From Erwinia_E haradaeae_B (lineage in GTDB: Bacteria > Pseudomonadota > Gammaproteobacteria > Enterobacterales > Enterobacteriaceae): DNA of 64,000 bases. Position numbers and translations under genes: made by a program. The number at the start of each line of letters is the position of its first letter. The stretch's first letter is position 1. The stretch spans positions 682,001 through 746,000 of the forward strand of contig NZ_LR217730.1 in assembly GCF_900698985.1 (NCBI RefSeq), read 5' to 3'. A model generated the notes under the pieces. The model ran no database searches. It was not told where the DNA came from and worked only from the letters and a program-made list of their open reading frames with translations. Shown piece after piece: positions 19,589-32,488 of this stretch.

Positions 19589-22500
19589 ATATACTCATAT
19601 ACATATTAATTGGTTAACTTTAGAACCTTTTAAAAATTAGTAGAGTGTTTTTTTGAATTAGAATATATACAATACATAATATAATTATATTCAAAAAATA
19701 AATTCTTATTATATCTGTTATAGATAATACTTATCGTCATCTATACTAGGGATATCATGCTTGCTAATAGAAGAGTCCTACTTAAATTATCTAAAAGAAA
19801 TGCAAAATAAGTATTTATTGATGATCTTTAGAAAAAATTACCTTATAACCTATTATTATAGCATAGTAAGTTGCTATCATAAGTATTTATATACATGGAC
19901 TATTTTTAAAAATATAACATTACTTAACTATATAAAGTATGTAAAATTATTAGAGAACGTTCATCCCATGAGTGATGCTCAGAAATATTTACACTCTTAA
20001 CTATTTTTATCATGTACAGCTCAATAAAATCAGATGATGTCGTTTTGTAAATATTGCCTTAATTGAATATCTAGAAAAATTTCATGTATATAATATATCT
20101 GATATTTTTATGCAGACACACAACTATCATAACTTTGTTGATCAATTAATGAGACAAAATAATAAAATAAAAAAGATATTTTATATATTGCTTATTAAAA
20201 ATAAAAATAATCCTAACAATCAATTAATATGATTAATCTTACAATTATATTAATTTAGAATATATATACTCTTGATCTTAAAAAATTCAGCACTATCTAA
20301 GCCTGATATTTTTCGATTAATTAGATATTAAATGTTAGATAAACTATAGATATTTTTAATATCTTCTGATACATCTATAATGCAGCATACTTTATTAAAT
20401 ATAAAAAAAATAAAACTATTAACTCTAATAGTTCAAAAAATACTATTTTTATTTAAGTCAAAATAATAAAAATCTTCCACCATGTCTCTCGATTTTTATT
20501 AGGTAAAATTTAGATCGATCTATATTATTACTATAATGTAGAAATATTATTATAATTTATATTATAAATCATTCTTAATAGTATAAAATGAGACAAGAAC
20601 ACAAAAATAATCAAACACTATGCACCATGCAGTGTATGATCATATTATAAAAATTATAATATACGTGACGCCTCTTGCAACATAAAAATTTAAATATAAA
20701 TTAGTTTAATTTCAATCTATAAAAACATTTTATATAAAAATTAATTAATAAATCTCTATAAATTTTTACATATAATCGCATTACCAGATAATATTTTATT
20801 ACAAAATATACCAATAATTTTCCTGATCTTCTGAGTATTCATAAATTTTATATAACTATTTTAGGTAGGTAGCTTCTTTTTGGATATTTAAAAAGAGCAT
20901 AAAAAATGATAGAATTTTATATACTTGTAATATTTTTCTAACATCTTTATATTTTAAACTATATCAAATATAACCTAACCATAAAAGATCAGGATAACTT
21001 AATTATTTATACAAATATATCTACATTAATAAAATTATATAACTACAGCCTGAAAATTTTTTTATAATTGTTTATAATATATAAATATTCTACATAATTA
21101 GTCACGATGCCCATTTTCTGAATTAATATATACTAAATTATGCTAATAAATATAATGTCATTTTTTGATAGAGAGATTTTTTCTGTCAAAAAGCCTAACT
21201 TCTCTCTTGATGCTCCAGTAAATCTACATCAGATGATCTTATACTTTATTAATATTGAAAATAATTAAAATTTTCATCATCATGATACTTCCAAATTATC
21301 CCACATAAACTATAAAATAACATTTATTTATATCACAATAAAATCTAAAAGAATCTGCCTTTATAGTAATCCTATCTATTATAGTACAGAGTACTAATTA
21401 CCGATCTGACTCACTTATAAAAATAATTATATGATATGTGATAAAAATATAACCAAACTACACAAGTAGTAAATAATTTAATAAACACGAATCTAATTTT
21501 TATTAATATTTTTTTTAATAATGGTTTTTTTAATGTTTCGTATTATTACATCTATTTAACTCCAGTTACACTATAAACTCAAATACTCTTATAACAAGCC
21601 TATTGATCTAGAAAAGTCAAAAAAATATAAGTTATTCAATAAATACTGAATACTTTATATCTACTTTAATAGATCATTTCTGATGTAGATAAATGCATAA
21701 AAATTGAGCCTATTTTTATAATAGAATATAGCATTTATTACAGATCTTCAAAATATAAAATATTATTTTCATCATTTTAGAGATATTTCAATTTTATCAG
21801 ATTATTTTACAAAATATTTATAATCATAGATATCATATAATAATATCTTTTATAATTTTAAATTATAAAATTATTCAACTAAAAAATATTAAATAATCTT
21901 AAATAAAATAAAAGATTTCCTCAGAGGGGTTAACATAAAATAGTCAAATATAAATATTTTAAAATATATATATGAATATTTATGCAATCTATATTTATTA
22001 GAAAGAATAAATCATTACTTATATTAACTAAGTATTAATATATTTAGTTAAACAAATAATTTTTATTATAGTATGAAAATAGATCTATATAACAGTCTTA
22101 TCTAAGACTAATAAGAGATACTTTAAACAAATTTCTGCATATAAAATAATTTTTTACAACCACTTTATAATTAAGTTAGTATTTTTATTTGAAACTTCTA
22201 TAGTAGAGGGTATATTCATAATTTTATTAAAATTATATATAATTAAAAAAATTCTCTAATATATTCTATCATTCTATTCTTAACATCTAACATAGATAGT
22301 GTTAATTTTATAGAAAATATAGTATATTTCTTATTTTTATTCTATAAAGATTTAATGACCTATGACAGTATAACGCATTAAACCTATTTTACTAAAAAAT
22401 GTATTATTTATATCTTAATAGATACTATAAATAAATTATTTTATTAGGTATTTTAGTAAAAAATAAAAACTATATTTTATATCTAAAGTAGATCTTAGAA

Positions 22501-25409
22501 TTTAAAAATAACATCAATATTATATTCATCATAATCTAATCTAAAATTAGATAATTAAATAGGTAATAATTCATAATGTTTTTGAAGATACAGACATAAT
22601 ATGTGTATATCATATGAAAAAGTACTATCTTCAATTATCATTTCTTACCAAACAAAATCTCAAAAATTAAGATTAATTACTATATAATGATCACTATATA
22701 AATTACACATAACTTAAATTAATATATGTTTGTGATATATAATCCTTGATTAAATATTGTTATATACCATCAACTGACTTCTATTGGATGACTATAAGTT
22801 GAAAGTATTTACTACAAATAATTCAAATAAAAATCACACACTAAACAATTATTTCTACTAATTATAGTATATTGTATAGTACAAATTAACTGCTAATTGA
22901 AAACTTTTAATACTTTTTCTAAATAATATTGTAATCTAAATAGAAAAATATACATACATAAAGAGCTTTATGTTAATAACATTACTATTAGTTTTTTATT
23001 TTCATAAATAGAATTCTTCTCTGAAGTAAGTTAAAAACTTATATATTACTATCATTAAATGTAACAATAATTTCTGCTATTTTTCACGAACTCTTTAATT
23101 ATTCCCTTACAAATATTTATAATTATTAACCAAATTATTCAGTTTTCTAAAATCCTGTGCTTCAGTGATAAAATGTGACAAATAAATAATAATATAAGTA
23201 AAATTCTAAAACCATACCATGAGTGTTTTTACCCAATAATTTTATATACTTTAGAATTTTTATGAATGAAGTCACTATAATGTTTTTTAGGAGCTATTAA
23301 TATTATCACTATGAATGTTCTTTTTTATACTATTGAAACTCTGGTCATCCGTAGTACTACTAATAAATGATCATAAAAAATCTACGGGTTCTTTCTTGTC
23401 AGTTATAGCTGTATTATTCATCTAAAAATTTAATTTATTTCTCTATATCCATATAAGATAAACCTGTATCTAAATTTATAGTGTTAATATTAAACAAATA
23501 ATTACGTTTGATCCTTGCAATCAATAAACATTAATGCATTAATTTTTGTATTCCTTTCTGTTAACATAAATCTATTTAATACATGTTATAATTTCTTCAT
23601 ATACTAAAATTAAAAACATTGAATTTAATATTTTATCATTTTCCAAATAAAAAAATAACCATTTATTCTCATCAAATTTTAGAAATATTAACAAAATATA
23701 GCATATTACTATATCTATAGTAATATAAAAAATAATAGAAGAGTGCTTACGCTATAAAATAAACATACTAATAATATTATTTGGCGGTTTTAAGTGCATA
23801 TATAGATTATATAGACTTATATAAAACTTAGAGATACTTTAAAAAATTTACTCTATATCAAAAAAAAGACTTAATATCTATGTAAAAGACAAAATCTAAC
23901 TCATGATCCAAATATATTTTTCATTAACTTTCACTCAAGATCTCTACTCTCACAAATAAAAATATTATAAATGCAATGAAAGAAAATATAATGAAATGTA
24001 TCCAGACTTGTTCTACACTCTTCCAAAAATTAACTGCATTAGTCACTCTGAAAAAATTTGTAAAAATAACAATAGTAGATAATACAAATAAAACACACTG
24101 AAAAAATTTTTTGTATTTGTGGGCTACATTAATGATAGAAATTGCGGTTTTCTAATATTTGTCTATTGACAAACTAAAGATAGTCCAGTTATCTATTTTT
24201 TATGAATTATCGTCTGAAAGTTCTTATACTAATCATAGTATAATTATAATATAAAAAATAAAAAAATATAATTTTAAATTATATTAAGATTTCTTTGGTA
24301 TGATTAAACAATTACTAGATCATTTCTAGAATGCCATGATAAATAATATTAACTATCTATTTTTAGATTACACTAAAAATGTACTATATAATACCTAGAT
24401 TTAAATACCTATATAATTTTGTAACTTACATCCATAAAATATAGATTAATTAAAAAATATCTTAAAAATATAAAATATTCAAAGCGAAATGCACAATAAT
24501 TTATAAAATTCAAACATTAAAAATTTTGCTTATTTTGTCTCTTGTTTATTAAATAGGCGCTCAATTTTTAAAATTTTAAAAAATAATGTACTTTATATCA
24601 ACTCTGATTGAACCATCTAAATTAAATAAACCTAAAACTTTTAAACCTGCTAATTGTAAACAATATATTCATATATATAGATTTTTTAATATGTATAAAA
24701 ATATTATCACTAGATAGATATCCTACCCTCGGATTATTTTTGCCTATAAAAATATTTTTATATAAAATAGTTACAAAAAACCACATAAAACCTTTAAAAG
24801 GATAACAATTTTCATATAACAATATATTACACATTGTACAAAATTATAAAATATCTATAATAATTCTATGCTTTATGCTATCTTAACTAAAATTTTTCAT
24901 GTATTGGAATTTTTAGAGCATGAACAAATAAGATCCTTGATTAATATAAAGATTATACAAGTTATATCTTAATTGATTTTAAAAACTGTTTTTAAAAAAA
25001 ATCTCCTCTAAATCTAGATAAACAGGGTTTTATCTAGATATATCTAAATATTTTTATAAAGGTTAATCAATAATTAATTGATAATAAAATTATTGAATCT
25101 CCGTAGGAATCTACCTAATATTTTGATACTCTTTTTATTATAGTGTAAACTATATATAATCAACGTATTAAAAATCTAGTGTTCTATGTATATATTATTT
25201 TTTATATGACGCTATATTATGATTAATTGTAAAATGCACAATAAATACGTTTATTATATTTAAAATCTACTGAACAGTGCTAAGTTTTAGTTATAATAAA
25301 TGCGGATTCACCTCTAATTTATTAAAGACTAATAAAAGTACTAATCTTATAGATCCAAGTAAATTGTTTTTTATTATAATATAAACCAGCACACTATTGA
25401 GCACTAGTC
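19589..25409. other. 5.8-kb gene-free AT-rich region
   Basis: No open frame on either strand with convincing codon use or similarity; short frames at 19761-20000 and 24622-24834 look accidental. No tRNA, rRNA or repeat array. A few slightly GC-richer islands (around 21188-21240, 21914-21932, 23338-23410 and 24118-24155) could be last traces of genes, but I could not name them. One 11-bp hairpin is listed separately. Confidence 0.6.
21162..21192. repeat. 11-bp hairpin in the gene-free region
   Basis: Arms TTTTTGATAGA and TCTGTCAAAAA pair with one G-T wobble around a 9-nt loop. It resembles an old intrinsic terminator, readable from either side, with a GC-richer flank on its right, but no gene is left beside it. 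Confidence 0.4.
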
Positions 25410-25985
25410 ATGATTATAATTACACAATCTGCCCAAAAACACTTTTCTAAACTTCTATCCACACAACCTTATGGTACTCAAATTCGTGTATTTGTGCTCA
25501 ATCCAGGAACCCCTACTGCTGAATGTGGGGTTTCTTATTGCGCAATAGATGAGATCAGTGAACATGATGTCGAGTTAAAATTTGATAAATTATCAGCATT
25601 TATTGATAATAACAGTGTTGCTTATCTTAAAGATGCTGAAATTGACTATATCGTAAATAAAATGGATGCTCAATTAACACTAAAAGCGCCTTATGCTAGG
25701 ATAGGAAAAATTAGCGATGACGCTTCACTTTTTGATCGTGTAGAATGGGTTTTACAAACACAGATTAATCCACAATTAGCAAGACATGGAGGAAAAGTGA
25801 TTTTAGTTGATATTAATAGTGAAGGATATGTTATCCTAAAATTTAGCGGAGGTTGCAATGGTTGTGCAATGATTAACATGACTATTAAAGATAGTATTGA
25901 AAGGGAACTATTAAATCAATTTTTAGAATTAAAAGGTGTAAAAGACCTCACTGAACATCAGCATGGCAATCATTCATTCTATTAA
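25410..25985 (+). CDS. nfuA: Fe/S biogenesis protein NfuA
   Basis: Carries [4Fe-4S] clusters to target enzymes and protects them under stress. The 191 residues equal E. coli NfuA: an N-terminal degenerate A-type domain (about 1-100, containing PGTPTAECGVSYC) and a C-terminal Nfu domain with the cluster-binding pair C149 and C152 in GGCNGCAM. The DLTEHQHGNHSFY end matches the E. coli end. gntX, the E. coli upstream neighbour, was not found. Confidence 0.96.
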   Translation: MIIITQSAQKHFSKLLSTQPYGTQIRVFVLNPGTPTAECGVSYCAIDEISEHDVELKFDKLSAFIDNNSVAYLKDAEIDYIVNKMDAQLTLKAPYARIGKISDDASLFDRVEWVLQTQINPQLARHGGKVILVDINSEGYVILKFSGGCNGCAMINMTIKDSIERELLNQFLELKGVKDLTEHQHGNHSFY

Positions 25986-26397
25986 TTATATTAAACATTA
26001 TGGTTAAGAGAAAATTATAAACACCATAAAAATATATCAGTTTATAAATTAATTTAACTAGTAATATTTTATTATACAAGCATATGATATTATATATAAT
26101 AGACTAAAAGTCTAATACTTCAACTATGTCTTACTAAATATTTTTTATATACTATTATTCTAGTTAAAAATAATATTTATTAATTATCTACATTTTAATA
26201 TAAAATTTATAAAAAAAAATAAAAACTTAAATATTTATAATCAAATAATATTATTATATAATAAGAATAATTATAATAAATTTTATTGATTTACTAAAAA
26301 TTAATATCTTGATTGATTAATAATAGAATTAAAATTATTAAAATATTATTTTGTATTATTTTATGTTAAAAAGCAACCTATTTAATGAAATAACAAG
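25986..26397. other. spacer between convergent nfuA and rplY
   Basis: AT-rich, no gene. A 6-bp hairpin TAGACT/AGTCTA near 26101-26115 could help end either transcript but lacks a T-tract. Confidence 0.45.
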
Positions 26398-26685
26398 TTA
26401 CTCTATACGAATAAAATCAATATGTTGCAGTTTGTCCTTAAATGGATGACGTTGTATAGCGTGTACTTTAACTTGAATAGCTGTACCTTCTATCATAATA
26501 GTTAAGGTGTCCTTATAAAAATCAATCCTTAACTGCATATTCATAATTAATTCTTGATTTAGTATGATAGGAGAAGGAGTTGTATGTTTACCGTAGATAA
26601 TTGCAGGTAATTTATCCGCTTTGCGCAAACGACGACTTGAACCTGTGCCATATGTTTTACGGTTTTCAGCATGAATAATAAACAT
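26398..26685 (-). CDS. rplY: 50S ribosomal protein L25
   Basis: Binds 5S rRNA in the large subunit. It is the short, single-domain L25 form (95 residues, 94 in E. coli), with GSSRRLRKADKLPAIIYG near the start and KDKLQHIDFIRIE at the end. The frame is open further upstream to 26751, but only from MFIIHAENRK at 26685 does it match the family, and an AAAGAGAA Shine-Dalgarno-like stretch lies just before that ATG; the extra 22 residues are not L25. No neighbour is shared with E. coli. Confidence 0.94.
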   Translation of the reverse strand: MFIIHAENRKTYGTGSSRRLRKADKLPAIIYGKHTTPSPIILNQELIMNMQLRIDFYKDTLTIMIEGTAIQVKVHAIQRHPFKDKLQHIDFIRIE

Positions 26686-27187
26686 ATAAATTCTCTTTAA
26701 GTAATATAACTGTTGTATTGACAGCTTAAAATGTAGGTGGTTTTTATGCAAGTTTTATAGTCTTATTGGGAATAATCACTTCGTATTAAGTTAGCAATAA
26801 ATATACTATTTTATTTATTTACTGATATTTATTTTATTATAATATAATAAATAATTTTTTATTTATTATTAAACTAACTGGTCAGATTAAAACATGCAGG
26901 ATATTAAAATTAAAATATATTCTCTATATACCATATATAATTATTTTTTATTTATTTATTTAAAATAATATGGATATAATATGATATATAAAAATATTTT
27001 TTATCATTTTCGTATTACAGTTTTATTAACTAATTTTATTCACTATAATATATTCATAGTAAAAACAATATAATATTTTTTATAAAATTTAAATATTACA
27101 ATTACTAAAAACATAATATACTTAATGATCTCTTCTAAAAGCATTATCAATTCTCGAAGACATTCTTTAATGCAGAAAATCTTTTAA
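26686..27187. other. AT-rich spacer upstream of rplY
   Basis: No gene seen; presumably contains the rplY promoter and the downstream region of tRNA-Phe. Confidence 0.5.
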
Positions 27188-27190
27188 TGA

Positions 27191-27263
27191 TGCCCGAACT
27201 TGGAATCGAACCAAGGACACGGGGATTTTCAGTCCCCTGCTCTACCGACTGAGCTATCCGGGC
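27191..27263 (-). tRNA. pheU: tRNA-Phe (GAA), CCA end not encoded
   Basis: A full cloverleaf with anticodon GAA in loop CTGAAAA, acceptor stem GCCCGGA paired with TTCGGGC, and GTTCGATTC T-loop. The three bases after the discriminator A (27190-27188) read TCA instead of CCA, unlike the other eight tRNAs here. The tRNA therefore depends on CCA-adding enzyme (and trimming by RNases). Confidence 0.95.
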
Positions 27264-28475
27264 TATAAAATTTATTACATCCTAAACACTTATAAAAGTA
27301 TCGATGATTTTATTATGTAGAATTCCCATATAACTTTGATTTTAATATCACCAAATTAACCTTAGTTAATAAGAAGATCATAGCTATGATCTAACATCTC
27401 ATAAAGATTCTAATATATACATATATATACATATATATAAATACATACATAATCTACTACCGATAATTAATCATGTTTTTTATTATCTATCTAAAAAATG
27501 TAAACTACTTAATCCTTTACCTGCAGATCATTATAAAAAATTATCTATTATATTATAATAATTCTAACATACCTATAGTTAGATCTAATCTAATATAAAG
27601 TCTATGCTATAATTTTATATATACTTCTATAATCTCTCTATAGCTATACTAGTAGTATGAAAACTCGATGAGTATAATACTAATAAAATATTAGATATCT
27701 GTTAAAAAACTCTTTGCATTTTATAATAATTCAAATAAAGAACAAGAAATTTTTCTGATAGAATATTAGTGAGCATTAAACACCTAACATATGTTAATTA
27801 AATTGTTTTTAACAATATATCAATTTTATTGAATATTAACCATATATATTTAAATTTAAATTATATTCTTATATTTCTATAAACTAATGTTATAGTATTA
27901 ATAATACTAATTGTTATTATTTCCTATTAATGACATGTTATATTTTATTTTAAATATAAAATAATATAATATATTAGGTAATGCCTTATTAAAGTTTTGA
28001 TAAGAAATAAAAAATTAAATCCAAAAGATTCACATAAATATAAATATTGAATATAAAATATCATATACTTTGTTTATACACTAATTATCGATATATCATT
28101 ACTTAATAGCTAATCTATTGGCTAAATATCACTCACTAAGTATTATTAAAAAATTTCTGATATTATCTGTCTTATGTATAATATCTCTTATCCTCTAATC
28201 TATAAAATTACAGTGCTATAAAACTATATTAGTTTTACTATATATTGATTATTCTTTTATAAAAATTTTATATTTCTATTTTTTTAGTGCATATATAATA
28301 ATATGTAATATTATACATTTATTAGTAATATATATCAAAATCAAAAATATAAAAATTATATGATAATATTTATTTTTAATCTTCTTTTTGCTAAAAAGAG
28401 ACTAATCACTTACCTAATAAAATATATTAAAAAAATATTCTATATAGCTGATATAATTTTCAGTTTTACTAAAAA
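27264..28475. other. AT-rich spacer between tRNA-Phe and tRNA-Leu
   Basis: No gene seen. Contains a simple repeat of ATATAC/ATAC units at about 27412-27450. Confidence 0.5.
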
Positions 28476-28562
28476 TGGTGCCCGGAGCGGGACTTGAACC
28501 CGCATAGCTATAAAGCTGAGGGATTTTAAGTCCCTTGTGTATACCAATTTCACCACCCGGGC
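28476..28562 (-). tRNA. leuZ: tRNA-Leu (TAA)
   Basis: An 87-nt class II tRNA with a long variable arm, anticodon TAA and an encoded CCA. It follows tRNA-Cys on the same strand, the end of the E. coli pgsA-glyW-cysT-leuZ arrangement. Confidence 0.97.
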
Positions 28563-28574
28563 TAAATATAAAAG

Positions 28575-28648
28575 TGGAGGCGCATCTCGGAGTCGAACCG
28601 AGGTGGACGGATTTGCAGTCCGTAGCATAACCACTCTGCCAACGCGCC
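28575..28648 (-). tRNA. cysT: tRNA-Cys (GCA)
   Basis: A 74-nt tRNA, anticodon GCA, GTTCGACTC T-loop, encoded CCA. In E. coli glyW lies between pgsA and cysT; it is not recognisable in the 335 bases between pgsA and this tRNA. Confidence 0.97.
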
Positions 28649-28983
28649 TTGATATCAATCGTTATAATATAACTTTTTGAACATTTTTATTGTGTTATTA
28701 ACATAAAAATAGATTTTTTAATTTTAGATAAATTCTAACTCCTGCTACATTACTATTTAATTCAATGTACTCCATTTCTAATACTTAGAAAAAAATATTT
28801 TTTTATTTTTATTTAACATATGCAATTCTTTTAAAGATTCTAACTAAATCAGTACTCTTTCCTTTATTAAAATAATAATACATTAAAAATATAAAATCAA
28901 TAAATAACATTTACTAGCATGTAAACACAAGTCAATTAAATTTCCTTTAATTATTATCTAATATCCTTTTTAGGCAACCCTTC
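28649..28983. other. spacer where glyW is expected
   Basis: AT-rich. No cloverleaf; at best a short tRNA-like trace near 28738-28750, not convincing. tRNA-Gly(GCC) occurs elsewhere in the window at 58008. Confidence 0.45.
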
Positions 28984-29535
28984 TTATTCTTTTCTAAGCC
29001 AGTAATATCGTGACATATAAAAATATTGCAACATAGACCACAATGTTAGAATCGCTGCAATGTATAATGCCATAATACCTACTATTTTAACGATACTATT
29101 GGGATACCAAAGCAATACAAATAAAGCAAGCATTTGTACAGTTGTTTTCGCCTTGCCAGTCCATGATACTGCCACACTATCACGTCTTCCTATTTCCGCC
29201 ATCCATTCACGCAAAGCAGAAATAACAATTTCACGAGAAATCATAATAGATACTGGTAATGTAATCCACCAAGAATGATAACACTCAGCTATCAATATTA
29301 ATGCCATCACAACCATGATTTTATCTGCCACTGGATCAAGAAAAGCACCTAATTGTGTTGTCTGTTTCCATCGACGTGCAAGAAAACCATCAAACCAATC
29401 TGTAACTGCTGCACAAATAAAGATTAAAGCACAAACTAAATGAGCCCATTTAAATGGCAAGTAAAAAACTAATACAAAAAAGGGTATTAAGACTATACGC
29501 AATAAAGTTATCAAGATTGGAATATTTAGTAACAT
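28984..29535 (-). CDS. pgsA: CDP-diacylglycerol-glycerol-3-phosphate 3-phosphatidyltransferase
   Basis: Integral inner-membrane enzyme that makes phosphatidylglycerol phosphate, precursor of phosphatidylglycerol and cardiolipin. The 183 residues compare with 182 in E. coli. The CDP-alcohol phosphatidyltransferase signature is clear: TDWFDGFLARRW, then nine residues further GAFLDPVADK with the two last aspartates. About four or five hydrophobic membrane segments are seen. It heads the tRNA-Cys/tRNA-Leu group as in E. coli. The upstream partner uvrC is a relic. Confidence 0.96.
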   Translation of the reverse strand: MLLNIPILITLLRIVLIPFFVLVFYLPFKWAHLVCALIFICAAVTDWFDGFLARRWKQTTQLGAFLDPVADKIMVVMALILIAECYHSWWITLPVSIMISREIVISALREWMAEIGRRDSVAVSWTGKAKTTVQMLALFVLLWYPNSIVKIVGIMALYIAAILTLWSMLQYFYMSRYYWLRKE

Positions 29536-29593
29536 AGATATACTAATTGGCTCTATTAAGTCAATTATCTGTAGGTATTATTCTGAAAATAAT

Positions 29594-29705
29594 ATGCATT
29601 ATATACAAAAAAAATATAATCTTAACATCTATACTACTAGGTAGCACTTTTAAGAATTGCAATTATAATCATTCCTGCATCAATTTATATTAAATATACA
29701 TACAT
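29594..29705 (-). pseudogene. uvrC: decayed 3' end of uvrC (excision nuclease subunit C)
   Basis: In E. coli uvrC ends about 57 bases before pgsA on the same strand. Here the minus strand, ending 58 bases before the pgsA start, reads as a mutated UvrC C-terminus: an ATGTAT-TTTAATATA run for MLLKYM, TGCAGGAA and TTATAAT with GCAA for GLQGLRNAS, TACCTAGTA for VPG, GATTA for GLA, and ATTTTTTTTG...TAA..CAT for IFWSLKH. Small deletions and stops prevent translation. Position and serial order together make this one of the clearest relics. Confidence 0.58.
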
Positions 29706-32488
29706 AAATACTTTCTTTTAAACAAAGATTGATAAGTTGAATTATTTATTAATTATTAATATAATGCTCTAATAGACTTAATATATCGTCATCATATAAT
29801 ACTAACTGACATTGTACTAACACACATAACATCTTAACTGTACATTTATTTTACTTTCCCCTATTAATTTTAAAGCTATATGGTCATGCAGTTATTCTAT
29901 TTTTTAAAAAAACAAAAAATACTGAATATTATACATAGTATAATAGATAAGATTTTAAGTAATATTATTTCTTATTTATTGTATACTGATTAATCCTTCT
30001 TCATGATTAAACAAATAAATTTTTAAAGATCTTTTCTACAGGCTACTTCGAACTTTATCATATCTCGGCTATTTTTTATTATTATCTGTAAAAACAAAAT
30101 ATATATCTAAAGTATTGTATATGTTCTCTGGTATTACATTTTATATTTAGCTAATTATTGTATAATAATTTTTAAATTATTGTATTAATTAAGTCGTTAA
30201 AAAATTTTTAATTTTCTATAATAATTCTTATTTATTGCATATTACAAATAAATAAATTATTTATTCACCATCATCATACAAATGATGTTAAAATACTTAA
30301 TAACAATCAATAACCTGCAATTATATAACTAATATTAATTTTTCATACTCTTACAATATGTAACAAAATATCACAATATATATAAAACTTATATAAAAAC
30401 TATATTTTTTTTTATAAATTGCACCTAATTGTAGTTAGTTACTTTTAAATATTTTTGAATAATGACGCATCTATTAATAATTTTTGTGAAAAATAATTAC
30501 TATTTTCATCCTTATATAAAAGGATATCAAATTAATAATAGTAATAGAAGGTCAATTATAATTTATGTTATCTTATATGTAAAACTATCCTATATGAATC
30601 TAAATAATTTTAGACTAATTAATAACAGTAAATATTATTTTAAATCACTATAATTATCTGTATATTATTAATTAATAATATATTAATTATTTTATAATAC
30701 AAATAAAATTAATATAAAACTCCTCTATATATATTTCTTTATCAAAAATAAACAGAGTTTTTAATAAAAAGAAAACCTGATTTAATTTTACCAATGAGCA
30801 GCTAATTAAATAAAAACTAAAAATTTTTTATTATTTCAACCAATAATTGTAACACCTAGAAATGCGTCCTAATTTTAAAAAATTTATATAAAAAATACAA
30901 AAAATTCTTTCTTCTTCAGTAACCAATTGCAGTGAAAAACTTAAATAATAAATAGTAATTATCTGGATAACAAAAACAAAGATATAACTAATTTTAGTAA
31001 AAAATCATGGTATCTCTTACTGCACCAGAGATATTTTTAAAAAAAATACTATTTTCTTGCTCTATAAAAATTATAAAAAATTTAAATTTTTAACCTTATC
31101 ATATTTATTTTAAATTATTATAGTCACTCATTATAGTCACTTATAAAGATAAAAAATAAAAAAATTTAATCATAAAAAAATTAATACATAATGATATTAT
31201 ATGTTTATTTCATATTGATATTACTTTCTAGCAATGTTTATCTTGATGATAAAAGTGATTTTTTTTGTTTTTATAATTCAAACATTGAAGAGGTACAACT
31301 AAAAACTAGTAAATTATTTTTACTATTAATTAATCTTCTAAAATTATTCAATTAAAATCAACCACTCTTATATCAAAATATTAAAATTATATAAATAACA
31401 TGTTGTCTAATAATTTATTTAAAAGAAAGATTTTGCATCAAATAAAATTTATTTTTAATATATCTACAATATTGCTACAGACTCAAGATAATATACTTTG
31501 TAGTGTTCCTATCAATTCCTTAGTTATATTATTTTTTTTAAATATTAAAATAATATAACTATATTAAGGTGCTCTATTGATTAATATTAAGATTTAATAA
31601 TAAGTGAAAAGTATATATAATATCATATACCAAATGATAACATTTTAATATATTATAAATATACGATAATTTATTATAAGAACAGAATATAATTTACGAT
31701 ATAATTTATTATGCAATATCGATTGCAAGCTTATAAATTTATAGTATCTATATAGATTATATTTTATCACTATTGTTTTATTAATAAATATCTAATGTTT
31801 AAATAAAATAATATAAAAATACTTTTTTGATCTTTGATAAATAAAATTGTACTATTATGAATTTTCATTCACATGATTATGAATATTTTTATAAAATATA
31901 GAATTCATAACAAATTATTATCTTTAAAACATGTATGTACACCGCCATCAACATATAGCCATATATATAAAATGTTATAGATATTATAAACAAACATTTA
32001 CAACGATACTAATGTGCTTGTAAAACATAAATAAAAACAAAAAATCACACATATAATATCAAAATATTATATTATATATGAATCATGGTTATATTTTTAT
32101 TAACTTACATCTAATATCTAATGATAATAAAAATATAAATTTTAGTATTTATATTCCTATTTTTTAAGAATTTTTAAATAAAATAAAAAATTTAACAACC
32201 TATGGTTCACTATAAAATAAAATAATACTTTTAAAATATGCATTTACCATTGTGTTTATTGATAAAGAATGAGATTCTAATAGAAAATTATGGAACTAGT
32301 AAAATATCCGTACCTCTAAATAACATAATAAAAATTGCGTAAATTCTCCTTTACTTTATCGTGCATCCTTCTTATGCGAAAGAATAAGATTCTATATAAT
32401 AAAAGTCTTCTAAATCATATATATTGCAAATCTTTGTTTAGATCATTTTGTATGATAATTTAGTCTAAACTATATTATAGAGCATATA
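29706..32488. other. 2.8-kb AT-rich region, presumed body of uvrC relic and more
   Basis: No open gene on either strand (a frame at 30462-30653 looks accidental). The upstream parts of uvrC should lie in the left part on the minus strand but are too decayed to read. No RNA gene recognised. Confidence 0.45.

Noticed and set aside
19649..19698. 10-bp inverted repeat upstream of lpxP
   Set aside because: With a 30-nt loop and A/T arms, many such pairs are expected by chance.
19761..20000. 79-codon open frame on the plus strand
   Set aside because: Low-complexity, Tyr/Leu/Asn/Lys-rich product expected from AT-rich DNA, no Shine-Dalgarno sequence, no similarity.
24622..24834. 70-codon open frame on the minus strand
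   Set aside because: No similarity and amino-acid composition typical of random AT-rich sequence.
27412..27450. ATATAC/ATAC tandem repeat
   Set aside because: Simple microsatellite; no spacer structure as in CRISPR and no gene nearby.
28440..28658. 72-codon open frame on the minus strand
   Set aside because: It runs through tRNA-Cys and tRNA-Leu and is an accident of their GC-rich sequence.
30462..30653. 63-codon open frame
   Set aside because: Composition and lack of a ribosome-binding site indicate chance in AT-rich DNA.
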